From JSC-12 sp033764965 (lineage in GTDB: Bacteria > Cyanobacteriota > Cyanobacteriia > Leptolyngbyales > Leptolyngbyaceae), in assembly GCA_033764965.1 (NCBI GenBank), contig JANRIN010000296.1:1-21564 (forward strand): a stretch of 21,564 nucleotides of DNA. The letters run 5' to 3'. Of the stretch, positions 1 to 6,294 are shown one piece after another. Within the stretch, counting starts at the first letter, position 1, and the number at the start of each line of letters is the position of its first letter. Both the position numbers and the translations under genes were made by a program. The notes beneath the pieces are model-generated. The model was not told where the DNA came from. It made no database searches and saw nothing but the letters and a program-made list of their open reading frames with translations.

Positions 1-1088
1 GGGCATCGGCGGCTTATCATCTGGCTAAAAAGGGACGTTCTGTTTTACTACTGGAAAAGCAATCTTTGCCCCGTTATAAGCCTTGTGCCGGGGGCGTGTC
101 TCCTGCAATCGCTCAGTGGTTTGATTTTGACTTTTCTCCGGCGATCGCTTACAAGGTTGATAGCATTATCTATACCTGGAAGCTGGAAGATTCGGTGAAT
201 GCCAAGCTCGAAGCCTTAGAACCCATGTGGATGGTGCAACGAGATGTGTTTGATCATTTTCTAGTGCAACAGGCACAAAAACAGGGGGCTGAACTGCGGG
301 ATAACACGGCGGTCACAGGAATTGAATTCAAAGGCGATCGCTGGCAGGTGACCACAGTGAACGAACCCGTGGAAGGGCGCTACCTGATTGCTGCCGATGG
401 TGCTGAAGGTCCCATGAGCAAATGGCTGGGCTTCAAAGAACCCAAACGACGCTTAGGGGCAATTTTGGAAGTTTCTACTCCAAATATGGAACATCAAGAT
501 GCCAAATTTGAGTTTGGGATGCTCAAAAATGGCTATCTATCGGCTTTTCCTAAAGGACAAGGATGCTCCATTGCGGCAACCACGTTTCGTGGCGGCGATC
601 CATCTGATTTGCAAACCTCGTTGACTGATTACGCCGTTAAAGCTGGTTTTAACAGTGGTTCCAGTCAGTCTTACACCCATGCCCTGTGTTTGTGGGATGG
701 CAACCAAAAGCTGCATACCCAAAATGCACTCCTGGCAGGAGAGGCTGCTTCTGTGGTCGATCCCCTGATTGCGGAAGGCGTGCGTCCCTCAATTTTCACG
801 GGTGTAAAAGCAGCGGCGGCGATCGACCAGGCACTGGCAGGCAATGCGAATGCGTTGGAAGATTACAGCAAGATCGTCAGCGAAGAGTGGGGATCGGACA
901 TGGTGTGGGCACAACGGATTGCTGGCGCATTTTATCGCTTTCCTGGCTTGGGCTATAAGCAAGGGATTAAACGTCCAGCCGCAACAACCTACTTTGCCCG
1001 CATCCTGTGTGGACAAATGCGCTACTCGGATATTGCCAATACTGCCATCAAGCGGTTGTCTGGAGGACTGATTCCTGGCATGGGCTAG
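1..1088 (+). CDS. Geranylgeranyl reductase family FAD-dependent oxidoreductase (5' end outside window)
   Basis: The reading frame is open from base 3 and the start lies upstream, so only about 361 C-terminal residues are present. The usual N-terminal GxGxxG dinucleotide motif is mostly cut off; what remains starts at its helix and runs to VLLLEK, whose Glu should bind the FAD ribose. Next come YKPCAGGVS, the Cys-Gly-Gly signature of the geranylgeranyl reductase family, then an R-D-F-D segment, IAADGAEGP (the second FAD contact) and LLAGEAASVVDPLIAEGV, the GDxx-DP flavin motif with Glu in place of the usual Asp. Family members reduce isoprenoid double bonds of geranylgeranyl groups, for example in chlorophyll, tocopherol or lipid synthesis. 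This looks like a second paralogue rather than ChlP itself, because the KPC segment lacks the ChlP-type continuation; the substrate cannot be told. The stop is 7 bp from the stop of the convergent ycf66. Confidence 0.85.
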   Translation, partial: ASAAYHLAKKGRSVLLLEKQSLPRYKPCAGGVSPAIAQWFDFDFSPAIAYKVDSIIYTWKLEDSVNAKLEALEPMWMVQRDVFDHFLVQQAQKQGAELRDNTAVTGIEFKGDRWQVTTVNEPVEGRYLIAADGAEGPMSKWLGFKEPKRRLGAILEVSTPNMEHQDAKFEFGMLKNGYLSAFPKGQGCSIAATTFRGGDPSDLQTSLTDYAVKAGFNSGSSQSYTHALCLWDGNQKLHTQNALLAGEAASVVDPLIAEGVRPSIFTGVKAAAAIDQALAGNANALEDYSKIVSEEWGSDMVWAQRIAGAFYRFPGLGYKQGIKRPAATTYFARILCGQMRYSDIANTAIKRLSGGLIPGMG

Positions 1089-1095
1089 TTGTCCG

Positions 1096-2295
1096 CTAGG
1101 AATCTCCTGACTCACTGGTGGGCGGATCATAGGCAATGCCTTTTTCCTCAGCATCGGCGATCGCGGCTTCGATCAGGTCTGGGTTGGGGGGATGAGGTGG
1201 CACGGCTTGGGTTGTTTCAGTTTCGCTGATAGCGGGATTTTCCTCCTGGGCTGAAATGTCCTCCAGGAGTTCCTCCAAAATATCTTCCGCACTGGCATTG
1301 GAAAGGGCACTGGCTAACAAGTCTGGTGCCAATTCGGTGCTTTCAATTTCGATCGTAGCTTCTGCCACCAGACTGCCATCCGATGCCCGCCCCACTTCTT
1401 CCACCACCGAAATCACCGTGGCATCGGTCACTTTGGGTTTCCCAGACGTTGGCTGATCTCGAAACTCTTTGCGGACATAGATAGGCTTGCTCTCTTTCTT
1501 ACCAAAGCCTTTTAACAAGGACTGCACCGTTTCACTCAAAACTTTGATGAAGTTGGTGGATTTTTGAGTCAAGTTCGACAAGGGACGATCGCCCACTTTT
1601 GGCGCGGCAGCAATTGTTTTGGCGGCTGCGCTGGCAGCTGAATCTACGCCATTTTGCACAGTGTTTTGCAATTGAGTCTGCTGTTCGGCAAGCTCCGTCG
1701 CCGCTTCTGCGATCGCCGCTTCTGCCTGATCGACTGCCGCTGCAACGTCAGTTTCATCGAGTGTTTGATCCGGGATAGCGACTTTGGCGAATCGGTCGAT
1801 CGCCTCCTGTCCCGCCGTGCCAAATTCTTCTAAGTTAGGCGGAACGTAACCTTCCTCCGCAGAACCCGGAACTTGCGGCTTGGGTTGAGTGGCAGCGGCG
1901 ATCGCCCCTTGCACGCCTTCCTTGACTTGTCCCAAAACGCGAGAGGCTTGCTGGGTCAACTGCGATCGACCTTCAGCACTGGACAACCTACTAAAAGTGG
2001 CTTTGACATCGTCCGCAGTTGGCAGCGGGGTTTGCTGATCGATCGGGGCAACTTGTCGCCGTAATAAGAATGTTTGCCAACCCAGCCACCCCAGTAAAGT
2101 TACGCCAGCGATTTGCCCCAGCAGCACGCCGCCTGTGATGCGTCCAGCGCAAACCCACAGCACCAGAGCATAGAACAAGCCCACTCCGCTCCAGATAAAG
2201 TCGTTTTTTCGATGTACTTCTGGGAAGAAGAAGGCAGCCATGTATAACCCAAAGCTACCTAACCCAACCAATAACGCGAGAATGTATGCCAGCAT
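1096..2295 (-). CDS. ycf66: Ycf66 family membrane protein
   Basis: The 399-residue protein starts MLAYILALLVGLGSFGLYM and continues with FFPEVHRKNDFIWSGVGLFY and a WVCAGRITGGVLLGQ segment. I recognise this as the conserved N-terminal region of Ycf66, a family shared by cyanobacteria and some plastid genomes. Three hydrophobic stretches (about residues 3-22, 34-50 and 55-72) suggest a membrane-anchored N-terminus. From about residue 85 the protein becomes Ala/Glu/Gln-rich and probably helical, with runs such as AAAVDQAEAAIAEAATELAEQ, then a Lys-rich patch near residue 265-280 and an acidic tail. The tail is longer and less conserved than the domain. An AGGAGG ribosome-binding site lies 6 nt upstream of the ATG. 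The molecular function of Ycf66 is not known to me. It is transcribed divergently from the pilin-like gene. Confidence 0.88.
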   Translation of the reverse strand: MLAYILALLVGLGSFGLYMAAFFFPEVHRKNDFIWSGVGLFYALVLWVCAGRITGGVLLGQIAGVTLLGWLGWQTFLLRRQVAPIDQQTPLPTADDVKATFSRLSSAEGRSQLTQQASRVLGQVKEGVQGAIAAATQPKPQVPGSAEEGYVPPNLEEFGTAGQEAIDRFAKVAIPDQTLDETDVAAAVDQAEAAIAEAATELAEQQTQLQNTVQNGVDSAASAAAKTIAAAPKVGDRPLSNLTQKSTNFIKVLSETVQSLLKGFGKKESKPIYVRKEFRDQPTSGKPKVTDATVISVVEEVGRASDGSLVAEATIEIESTELAPDLLASALSNASAEDILEELLEDISAQEENPAISETETTQAVPPHPPNPDLIEAAIADAEEKGIAYDPPTSESGDS

Positions 2296-2301
2296 TCTGC
2301 C

Positions 2302-2307
2302 CCTCCT
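2302..2307 (-). promoter_or_regulatory. Ribosome-binding site of ycf66
   Basis: A perfect AGGAGG (CCTCCT on the plus strand) lies 6 nt before the ATG at 2295 and fixes that start. Confidence 0.75.
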
Positions 2308-2406
2308 GCCAAAACCTGAAATTCACCTGTCGTTCGTGCGTCAAACGCTTAGTCATTAGCAAAGACTGACGATCGTCTATTTAGAGCCTAGCCGAAAACC
2401 GCAATG

Positions 2407-2427
2407 ACGTTACAACCGATGTAACGT
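2407..2427. repeat. Inverted repeat, possible operator
   Basis: Arms ACGTTAC and GTAACGT are perfect 7-bp complements separated by 7 bp, in the divergent promoter region. The size and spacing (21 bp overall, two helical turns) suit a dimeric repressor or activator. No regulator can be named. Confidence 0.4.
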
Positions 2428-2459
2428 TGCTAGAGGAAAAATTGCTGAATTTGTTCCCA

Positions 2460-2489
2460 TTTTCAAGTTTAGGAGTATCGTGATATAGC
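2460..2489 (+). promoter_or_regulatory. Weak promoter candidate for the pilin-like gene
   Basis: TTTTCA at 2460-2465 and an extended -10 TGATATAGC (hexamer TATAGC, 2484-2489) are 18 bp apart. Both hexamers match consensus at only four of six positions, so this is tentative. Confidence 0.2.
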
Positions 2490-2610
2490 CATTCTCAATG
2501 GGTGACAGTGATGCAGTGAAAAGTCTGTGAAAATGCAGATTTTATCCCCTGACTTGACACCAAGAATGGTCTTCAAGGCTCTCTTAAATATTGCATTTGG
2601 CAGGCTTAGA

Positions 2611-3696
2611 ATGACTCAGCACAGCTTACTTGAACTTGCCAGGAGTGGTAATCCGCAAGCGATCGCGTCTTTAATGAACCAAGTTTTGGAGCCGAAAGGG
2701 GTGGTTGCCAAAACTCAGTTAGATGGCAATTGTCTGCATATTGTATTTACTTCTGAGCATCTTCTAAGTCAGTCTGCGATCGCCAGCTTTGTCAAAAATG
2801 GATTGAATAGCTTAGGAACAAAATCATTTCAAACTATTAAGTTGTATGCTCAGAAAATCGGGCAAGAGTCTCCATTGTGGGTGGATAGTTTCTCCTTGAA
2901 CAATGCCCTCTCGTCTCAGCCCTCTGCTCCCCCCTCCCAACCGATCGCGGTGCCAAAGCCATCCACCCCACCCGCATCCTTACCAACCGTGCATCTGCCT
3001 CCTGAGCCTGCGCCTGTGCGCGTTGCCTCATCTCCCAGGAAACGGCAGAAACCGAGCCTCAAAACAAAAACCCATCGATTTGTTGCCCGTTCTATTCAAT
3101 CTATTACTGAAAGATGCAACTGGATTTTGCAGCTTCAGAATGGCTATAAGATTGCGATCGCGGTTGGTGCTGGGGCTTTTCTGATTGGCGGAACAGCGGC
3201 TTTGCTCAGTCAAACTCAAGCACAGAGTACATCTCAAGCCAGTAGACCAAACGACTCGCCGCTGGCTGAGAGTAGCCAGTCCCTCGTTCAACCCAATCAA
3301 CCTCCAGCAACTCCAGAACAACAGGTTGAATCTTACCTGGTGCAAATGAATCAAGCTCAACAAGCGTTCTATCAAGCTAATGGGCGTTTTGCAGCAACCC
3401 TGGAGGAGTTGGAGCGATCGGCTTCAATCCTTTCCCACAGCACTCACTACACCTACCGACTGGTGCTGCGAGAACAAACTCAATCCGTGCTCACCGCCAC
3501 TTCCAAGCAAGATGGACTCAGGAGTTATTCTGGCACCGTGCTGACTGCTGATTCAGCCCATGCGACTCCCACATCAACTATTATCTGTAAAACTAATCAG
3601 CCCTCCAGTTTCCCTCCTATTCTGGCTCAAGCGGCAGGGCAACCGATTCAATGTCCCACTGATTCAACCCAAGTTGCGATAGGGAATGGGGGATAG
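2611..3696 (+). CDS. Membrane protein with cyanobacterial N-terminal module and pilin-G/H-like C-terminus
   Basis: From the ATG at 2611 (MTQHSLLELARSGNPQAI) the protein has 361 residues. Residues 1-100 form a compact soluble module (LLELARSGNP, ASLMNQVLEPKGVVAK, a CLHIVFTSE strand, WVDSF end) that I remember at the N-terminus of varied cyanobacterial proteins. A Pro/Ser-rich linker follows, then a basic stretch, one membrane segment near residues 180-200 (IAIAVGAGAFLIGGTAALLS) and a Gln/Ser/Pro linker. The last 120 residues (VESYLVQMNQAQQAFYQANG, then FAATLEELE) resemble the pilin-like G/H domain of cyanobacteria: a helix followed by strands. There is no prepilin peptidase site at the start, so this is not a pilin precursor. 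In-frame GTG 2527 and ATG 2533 would add 26-28 residues (MQILSPDLTP...) that do not look like the family start. An AGG 6 nt before 2611 supports that choice weakly. The last residues, IGNGG, are encoded by a G-rich heptamer array. Role unknown. Confidence 0.75.
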   Translation: MTQHSLLELARSGNPQAIASLMNQVLEPKGVVAKTQLDGNCLHIVFTSEHLLSQSAIASFVKNGLNSLGTKSFQTIKLYAQKIGQESPLWVDSFSLNNALSSQPSAPPSQPIAVPKPSTPPASLPTVHLPPEPAPVRVASSPRKRQKPSLKTKTHRFVARSIQSITERCNWILQLQNGYKIAIAVGAGAFLIGGTAALLSQTQAQSTSQASRPNDSPLAESSQSLVQPNQPPATPEQQVESYLVQMNQAQQAFYQANGRFAATLEELERSASILSHSTHYTYRLVLREQTQSVLTATSKQDGLRSYSGTVLTADSAHATPTSTIICKTNQPSSFPPILAQAAGQPIQCPTDSTQVAIGNGG

Positions 3697-3709
3697 GGGT
3701 TGGGAATTA
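3682..3709 (+). repeat. G-rich heptamer array
   Basis: Four heptamers in register: GGGAATG, GGGGATA, GGGGTTG, GGAATTA. This is the degenerate (GGGGATT)n type of short tandem repeat common in cyanobacterial spacers. The TAG stop of the preceding gene (3694-3696) lies inside it. Confidence 0.65.
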
Positions 3710-3781
3710 CAGCGATTTTTGGATGAGTAAAACCACAAATACGTGGGTGGATGGGTGAATGGTTAACGAGTGTTCCCCACG

Positions 3782-3823
3782 CCCCAACTCCCACCCCCCC
3801 ATTCCCCAACCCCCTAAATCCCG
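3782..3823 (+). repeat. C-rich heptamer array, opposite orientation
   Basis: CCCCAAC, TCCCACC, CCCCCAT, TCCCCAA, CCCCCTA in register, followed by AATCCC. It is complementary in large part to the array at 3682-3709. It argues against translation from ATG 3751, which would read it as APTPTPPFPNP. Confidence 0.55.
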
Positions 3824-3861
3824 TGTCTAGAATAGAAGTATCGGGAGCAGGTGATTTAGAG

Positions 3862-4734
3862 ATGGGAAGTATTATTGGTAGTGTTCTGGCGGCGTTGGTG
3901 CTGGTCGCGATCGCGCAAAGTGCAAAGCTCGATCGGGAATATCAGCGAGGCGTAATTTTTCGGTTGGGACGACTAAGCGGAGTTAGAGGTCCGGGGCTGT
4001 ATTTTGTGCTTCCCTGGGTTGATCAAAAAGTTCAGGTCGATGTGCGGACTAAAACGGTCAACATTGAGCCTCAGGAAACTGTAACCGCAGATAGTGTCAC
4101 GATTCGAGTGAATGCTGTGCTCTACTACCGCATTCTTGACCCATCGAAAGCCATTAACCGAGTTGAGAATTACGAGTTGGCAGTTTATCAGGTGGCGCTA
4201 ACCACGCTGCGGAATGTGGTGGGGCAAAATATTCTGGACGATGTGTTGCAAAACCGCGACAAAATCAACATTAAAGTGCAGGAGATCGTCGATGAAATTA
4301 CGGAACCCTGGGGCATTGTGATTGAACGGGTGGAGATGAAGGATGTGGAAATCCCAACCGGGATGCAGCGCGCGATGGCAAAAGAAGCGGAAGCGATTCG
4401 GGAAAAGCGTGCCCGGTTAATTAAGGCTTCAGCGGAGCAGGAAGCCTCTCTCAAACTGGCGGAAGCTTCTCGCAACATTAGTGCCAACCCTTCGGCACTA
4501 GAGTTACGCCGCTTGCAGATGCTCACAGAAATCGGGGCAGAGAATAATACAACAACCATCATCATGATGCCATCGGACTTTGTTAATTTGGCACAGCGTT
4601 GGGCGCAGGCTCCCCAACCACAAACAGGTCAGGCGAATTCAAACGCGGCGGATGCGATCGATGCTTACCCATTCAATCCATCGGTTTCTTTCCCAACTGC
4701 AAATTTGGAGGAAGTTGTTCGAGAAGAACAATAA
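3862..4734 (+). CDS. SPFH/Band 7 domain protein, slipin (stomatin-like) type
   Basis: The start chosen is ATG 3862 (MGSIIGSVLAALVLVAIAQ), with AGGTGA 7 nt upstream; the frame is open further upstream only through the C-rich repeat. The product has 290 residues. One hydrophobic segment (residues 3-19) would anchor it in a membrane with the rest cytoplasmic. Slipin hallmarks follow: EYQRGVIFRLGRL, GPGLYFVLPWVD, RTKTVNIEPQE, TADSVTIRVNAVLYYRI and TLRNVVGQ. Next is ITEPWGIVIERVEMKDVEIP, then a charged Ala/Glu/Lys/Arg coiled coil (about residues 175-215), and TTTIIMMPSD. The C-terminal tail (QTGQANSNAADAIDAYPF) is variable. Proteins of this family oligomerise at membranes and are often paired with an NfeD-type partner. 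None is present here, since the next gene is convergent and unrelated. Confidence 0.9.
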   Translation: MGSIIGSVLAALVLVAIAQSAKLDREYQRGVIFRLGRLSGVRGPGLYFVLPWVDQKVQVDVRTKTVNIEPQETVTADSVTIRVNAVLYYRILDPSKAINRVENYELAVYQVALTTLRNVVGQNILDDVLQNRDKINIKVQEIVDEITEPWGIVIERVEMKDVEIPTGMQRAMAKEAEAIREKRARLIKASAEQEASLKLAEASRNISANPSALELRRLQMLTEIGAENNTTTIIMMPSDFVNLAQRWAQAPQPQTGQANSNAADAIDAYPFNPSVSFPTANLEEVVREEQ

Positions 4735-4737
4735 ATT

Positions 4738-4764
4738 GGTCGTTTGTTATTCGTCATTGGTGGT
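4738..4764 (+). repeat. Degenerate TCATTGG-type heptamer array
   Basis: GGTCGTT, TGTTATT, CGTCATT, then GGTGG, beginning 3 bp after the SPFH stop codon. Same heptamer family as at 11438-11500 and 16036-16063. It fills the 48-bp space between two convergent genes. Confidence 0.5.
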
Positions 4765-4782
4765 AGACTCCACTTTTGATCG

Positions 4783-5184
4783 CTACGTGCCTTTGGGTGG
4801 GATGTGCGCTACATTTTCTTCCCAATGCACGCCATCAAAGGGGACGATGCGAAATTCTGACAGTACGTTCTGATCCAGGCAGCGCAGGTTGACATCAAAC
4901 ATATCCGGGTGCGATCGCGGACGGTAGAACGCATGAATCCCACAGTGGGAGCAGAACAGGTGTTTTGCAATCCTGGTATTGAAGGTGTAGGTCGTGAGGG
5001 CATCTTCTCCTTTCAGCAAGGTAAAGCGATCGGGCGGAACAATCAGATGCAAAAATCCTTTCTTGCGGCAAATGGAGCAATTGCAATCTTCCACTTGTTC
5101 TAGCGCTGGATCAACTCTCACTTGAAACCGCACAGCGCCACAGTGACATCCTCCCGCATAGGTCTTTAAGTTGGAATTTGACAC
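4783..5184 (-). CDS. GFA/CENP-V-like zinc-binding domain protein
   Basis: The 133-residue product (from GTG 5184) carries the full GFA signature. GGCHCGAVRFQV supplies the first Cys pair, CNCSIC the structural knuckle, and FCSHCGIHAFYRPRSHP the last pair and the conserved aromatic-Arg segment. The family includes glutathione-dependent formaldehyde-activating enzymes and many members of unknown substrate, so the reaction cannot be assigned. The start is GTG (MSNSNLKTYAGGCHCG) because a GGAGG lies 8 nt before it. The ATG at 5199 (five codons earlier) has no ribosome-binding site, and the GGAGG lies inside that extension. It converges on the SPFH gene and diverges from the small gene pair. Confidence 0.85.
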   Translation of the reverse strand: MSNSNLKTYAGGCHCGAVRFQVRVDPALEQVEDCNCSICRKKGFLHLIVPPDRFTLLKGEDALTTYTFNTRIAKHLFCSHCGIHAFYRPRSHPDMFDVNLRCLDQNVLSEFRIVPFDGVHWEENVAHIPPKGT

Positions 5185-5192
5185 TTCTATTG

Positions 5193-5197
5193 CCTCC
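5193..5197 (-). promoter_or_regulatory. Ribosome-binding site that selects the GTG start of the GFA gene
   Basis: GGAGG (CCTCC on the plus strand) lies 8 nt upstream of GTG 5184 and inside the longer frame that starts at ATG 5199. Confidence 0.55.
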
Positions 5198-5280
5198 ATC
5201 GATAGCGACTGAGAAACTACTTAGACTCTATAAGCGAACGAACAAAAACTTGAAAAAACTGCTAGTGGCTTGTGGATTTT

Positions 5281-5310
5281 GGGCAGTCTTTAGGTAGGGG
5301 TAAAGTGCCC
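5281..5310. repeat. Hairpin upstream of the toxin-antitoxin-like pair
   Basis: GGGCA-gt-CTTTA, an 8-nt loop, then TAAAG-TGCCC gives 10 paired bases with one 2-nt bulge. It is followed at once by CTTGA-N9-TCAAG (5310-5328). There is no T-run, so it is more like an operator or 5'-leader structure than a terminator. Confidence 0.4.
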
Positions 5311-5357
5311 TTGACTACTTTGTTCAAGATGAAGTAACTCTGCCATTGGTTTTTAGT

Positions 5358-5561
5358 ATGAGTTCTATGTTGAAGAAGCATTTTAGAACCCGAGTTCATG
5401 AAGTGATTGATGAACTGTCGGATGAAGACTTGGCTGAATTGTGGACTGTAATGGCAGAACTCTACTATGACGCTTACATTCTGAAGGCAATTCAGGCAGC
5501 AAAGCGATCGCCAGGAGATAGCTTTACTGCTGATGAAGCCCTACGTTTTTTGTCTCATTAA
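5358..5561 (+). CDS. Small antitoxin-like protein
   Basis: The product has 67 residues from ATG 5358 (MSSMLKKHF); ATG 5367 is an alternative and no clear ribosome-binding site decides. It is predicted mostly helical: RTRVHEVIDELSDEDLAELW, then AELYYDAYILKAIQAAKRS, ending DSFTADEALRFLSH. The C-terminal PGDSFTADEALRFL segment is typical of small cyanobacterial proteins encoded just before RelE/ParE-type toxins, where the C-terminus would wrap the toxin. No classical DNA-binding fold is obvious. The next gene begins 19 bp downstream in the same direction. Antitoxin status rests on size, composition and context only. Confidence 0.6.
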   Translation: MSSMLKKHFRTRVHEVIDELSDEDLAELWTVMAELYYDAYILKAIQAAKRSPGDSFTADEALRFLSH

Positions 5562-5580
5562 ATGATTCTTGTGTAACCTA

Positions 5581-5883
5581 ATGAATGTCACGAAACAGGC
5601 TTTATCCCGGCGACGACGGCTTCCCCTCGGACTGGAGGTGCGGTACGAGCGAGCGTTTTTGCTTGATCTGCAACAGCTAGAGCCTGTGGCATTTCGCTAC
5701 ATTAAACAGTTCGTGTTTGAGGAGTTTCCCAAAGCTGGAAAACTTCAGGATTTGCCCAGCTTTCGCCAAATTGGATCAACCGGAATTTTCTACCGCTTTA
5801 CCCTCGATCGCTACTTCATTAGTCTGGAAGTCACGGGGCAACTGGTCAAGTTCTTGCGAGTGGTGCCGATTCCGGAGGTTTAG
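5581..5883 (+). CDS. RelE/ParE-superfamily toxin-like protein
   Basis: The product has 100 residues from ATG 5581; an in-frame TTG at 5569 would add four. After a basic N-terminus (SRRRRLP) the core reads LEVRYERAFLLDLQQLEP, then a helix, LQDLPSFRQIG, STGIFYRFTLDRYFISLEV and VKFLRVVPIPEV. The order of two helices and then strands with the YRF...DRY...LEV...KFLRV pattern fits the RelE/ParE fold. Members are usually mRNA interferases or gyrase poisons, and which applies cannot be told. Basic residues Arg and Lys near the end (KFLR) could form the catalytic or RNA-contacting patch. It follows the antitoxin-like gene by 19 bp, a usual type II arrangement, and is followed by a hairpin terminator. 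Confidence 0.7.
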   Translation: MNVTKQALSRRRRLPLGLEVRYERAFLLDLQQLEPVAFRYIKQFVFEEFPKAGKLQDLPSFRQIGSTGIFYRFTLDRYFISLEVTGQLVKFLRVVPIPEV

Positions 5884-5913
5884 CCAGCAAGCACAAGAAG
5901 CACTCTATAACTA

Positions 5914-5944
5914 AGCCTCCAAGTTTTTCAAGAACTCGGAGGCT
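5914..5944 (+). terminator. Probable terminator after the toxin-like gene
   Basis: AGCCTCC-a-AGTT pairs with AACT-c-GGAGGCT (11 paired bases, one mismatch) around a 7-nt loop, 31 nt after the stop. The trailing GATGTTTTCT is only moderately T-rich. Confidence 0.55.
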
Positions 5945-6000
5945 GATGTTTTCTAGGTTTGTTTTGGATTAGCTTACATCTTGCACCACTCTCAACAATC

Positions 6001-6050
6001 GCCCTGAACTTGAAGTTCGGGCTGAGAACTTTAGTCAGTTGAAACTGACT
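6001..6050. repeat. Two adjacent hairpins with TTGAA loops
   Basis: GCCC-t-GAAC/GTTCGGGC (6001-6022) and AGTCAGTT/AACTGACT (6033-6050, perfect) both close on a TTGAA sequence. The pairing style recalls dispersed hairpin repeats of cyanobacteria related to IS200/IS605 ends or REP elements. That is from memory and unverified. Confidence 0.45.
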
Positions 6051-6101
6051 GGAAGGTTGAATAGGAAAGAGTTTCAATCCGTTTTAACGAGTTTTAGCTT
6101 T

Positions 6102-6126
6102 GAGCCTGAAATTTATTTCCAGGCTC
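6102..6126. repeat. Hairpin, perfect 7-bp arms
   Basis: GAGCCTG and CAGGCTC enclose an A/T-rich 11-nt loop. No T-run follows on either strand, so a terminator role is doubtful. Confidence 0.4.
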
Positions 6127-6181
6127 TTCCTGCAACGGATAAAGATCTAAGGAAATTTCCAATAAAGAAACCACCCTCATC

Positions 6182-6262
6182 GTAGGATGGGCAAAGGTTC
6201 CTAACGTGTCCACCCCAAGCCAGATTAGCAGATGGGCACTCAGGCTTTGCCTATCATCCTAC
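6182..6262. repeat. Imperfect inverted repeat, possible MITE remnant
   Basis: GTAGGATGGGCAAAG (6182-6196) is the reverse complement of CTTTGCC-tat-CATCCTAC (6245-6262) apart from a 3-nt insertion. The arms bound about 50 bp. It resembles a small non-autonomous element with terminal inverted repeats. Confidence 0.4.
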
Positions 6263-6294
6263 CGGGGTACTTTGTTTGCTAGAAATCTCCTCAG

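Larger units (their letters stand above)
2296..2610. other. Divergent spacer between ycf66 and the pilin-like gene
   Basis: About 315 bp without a convincing gene. It should hold the promoters of both divergent genes. Visible are the ycf66 ribosome-binding site, an inverted repeat at 2407-2427 and a weak extended -10 candidate at 2484-2489 on the plus strand. The last 84 bp could be coding if the downstream gene uses its upstream GTG (2527) or ATG (2533). Confidence 0.5.
5884..6294. other. Hairpin-rich spacer between the toxin-like gene and tkt
   Basis: No gene is seen in these 411 bp. They hold a terminator hairpin (5914-5944), two adjacent hairpins (6001-6050), a third (6102-6126) and a long imperfect inverted repeat (6182-6262). 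The flanking genes converge, so the spacer carries only 3' ends and repeats. Confidence 0.6.

Noticed and set aside
3751..3861. N-terminal extension of the slipin gene
   Set aside because: It would translate the C-rich heptamer array as a Pro-rich stretch. The ATG at 3862 has a ribosome-binding site and starts the membrane segment.
4188..4565. Minus-strand open frame inside the slipin gene
   Set aside because: Antisense shadow of a well-supported SPFH gene; Ser/Arg/Ile-rich with no motif.
6071..6091. GTTTCAATCCGTTTTAACG, resembling the end of a CRISPR repeat
   Set aside because: Only one copy, with no regularly spaced partner and no cas gene.
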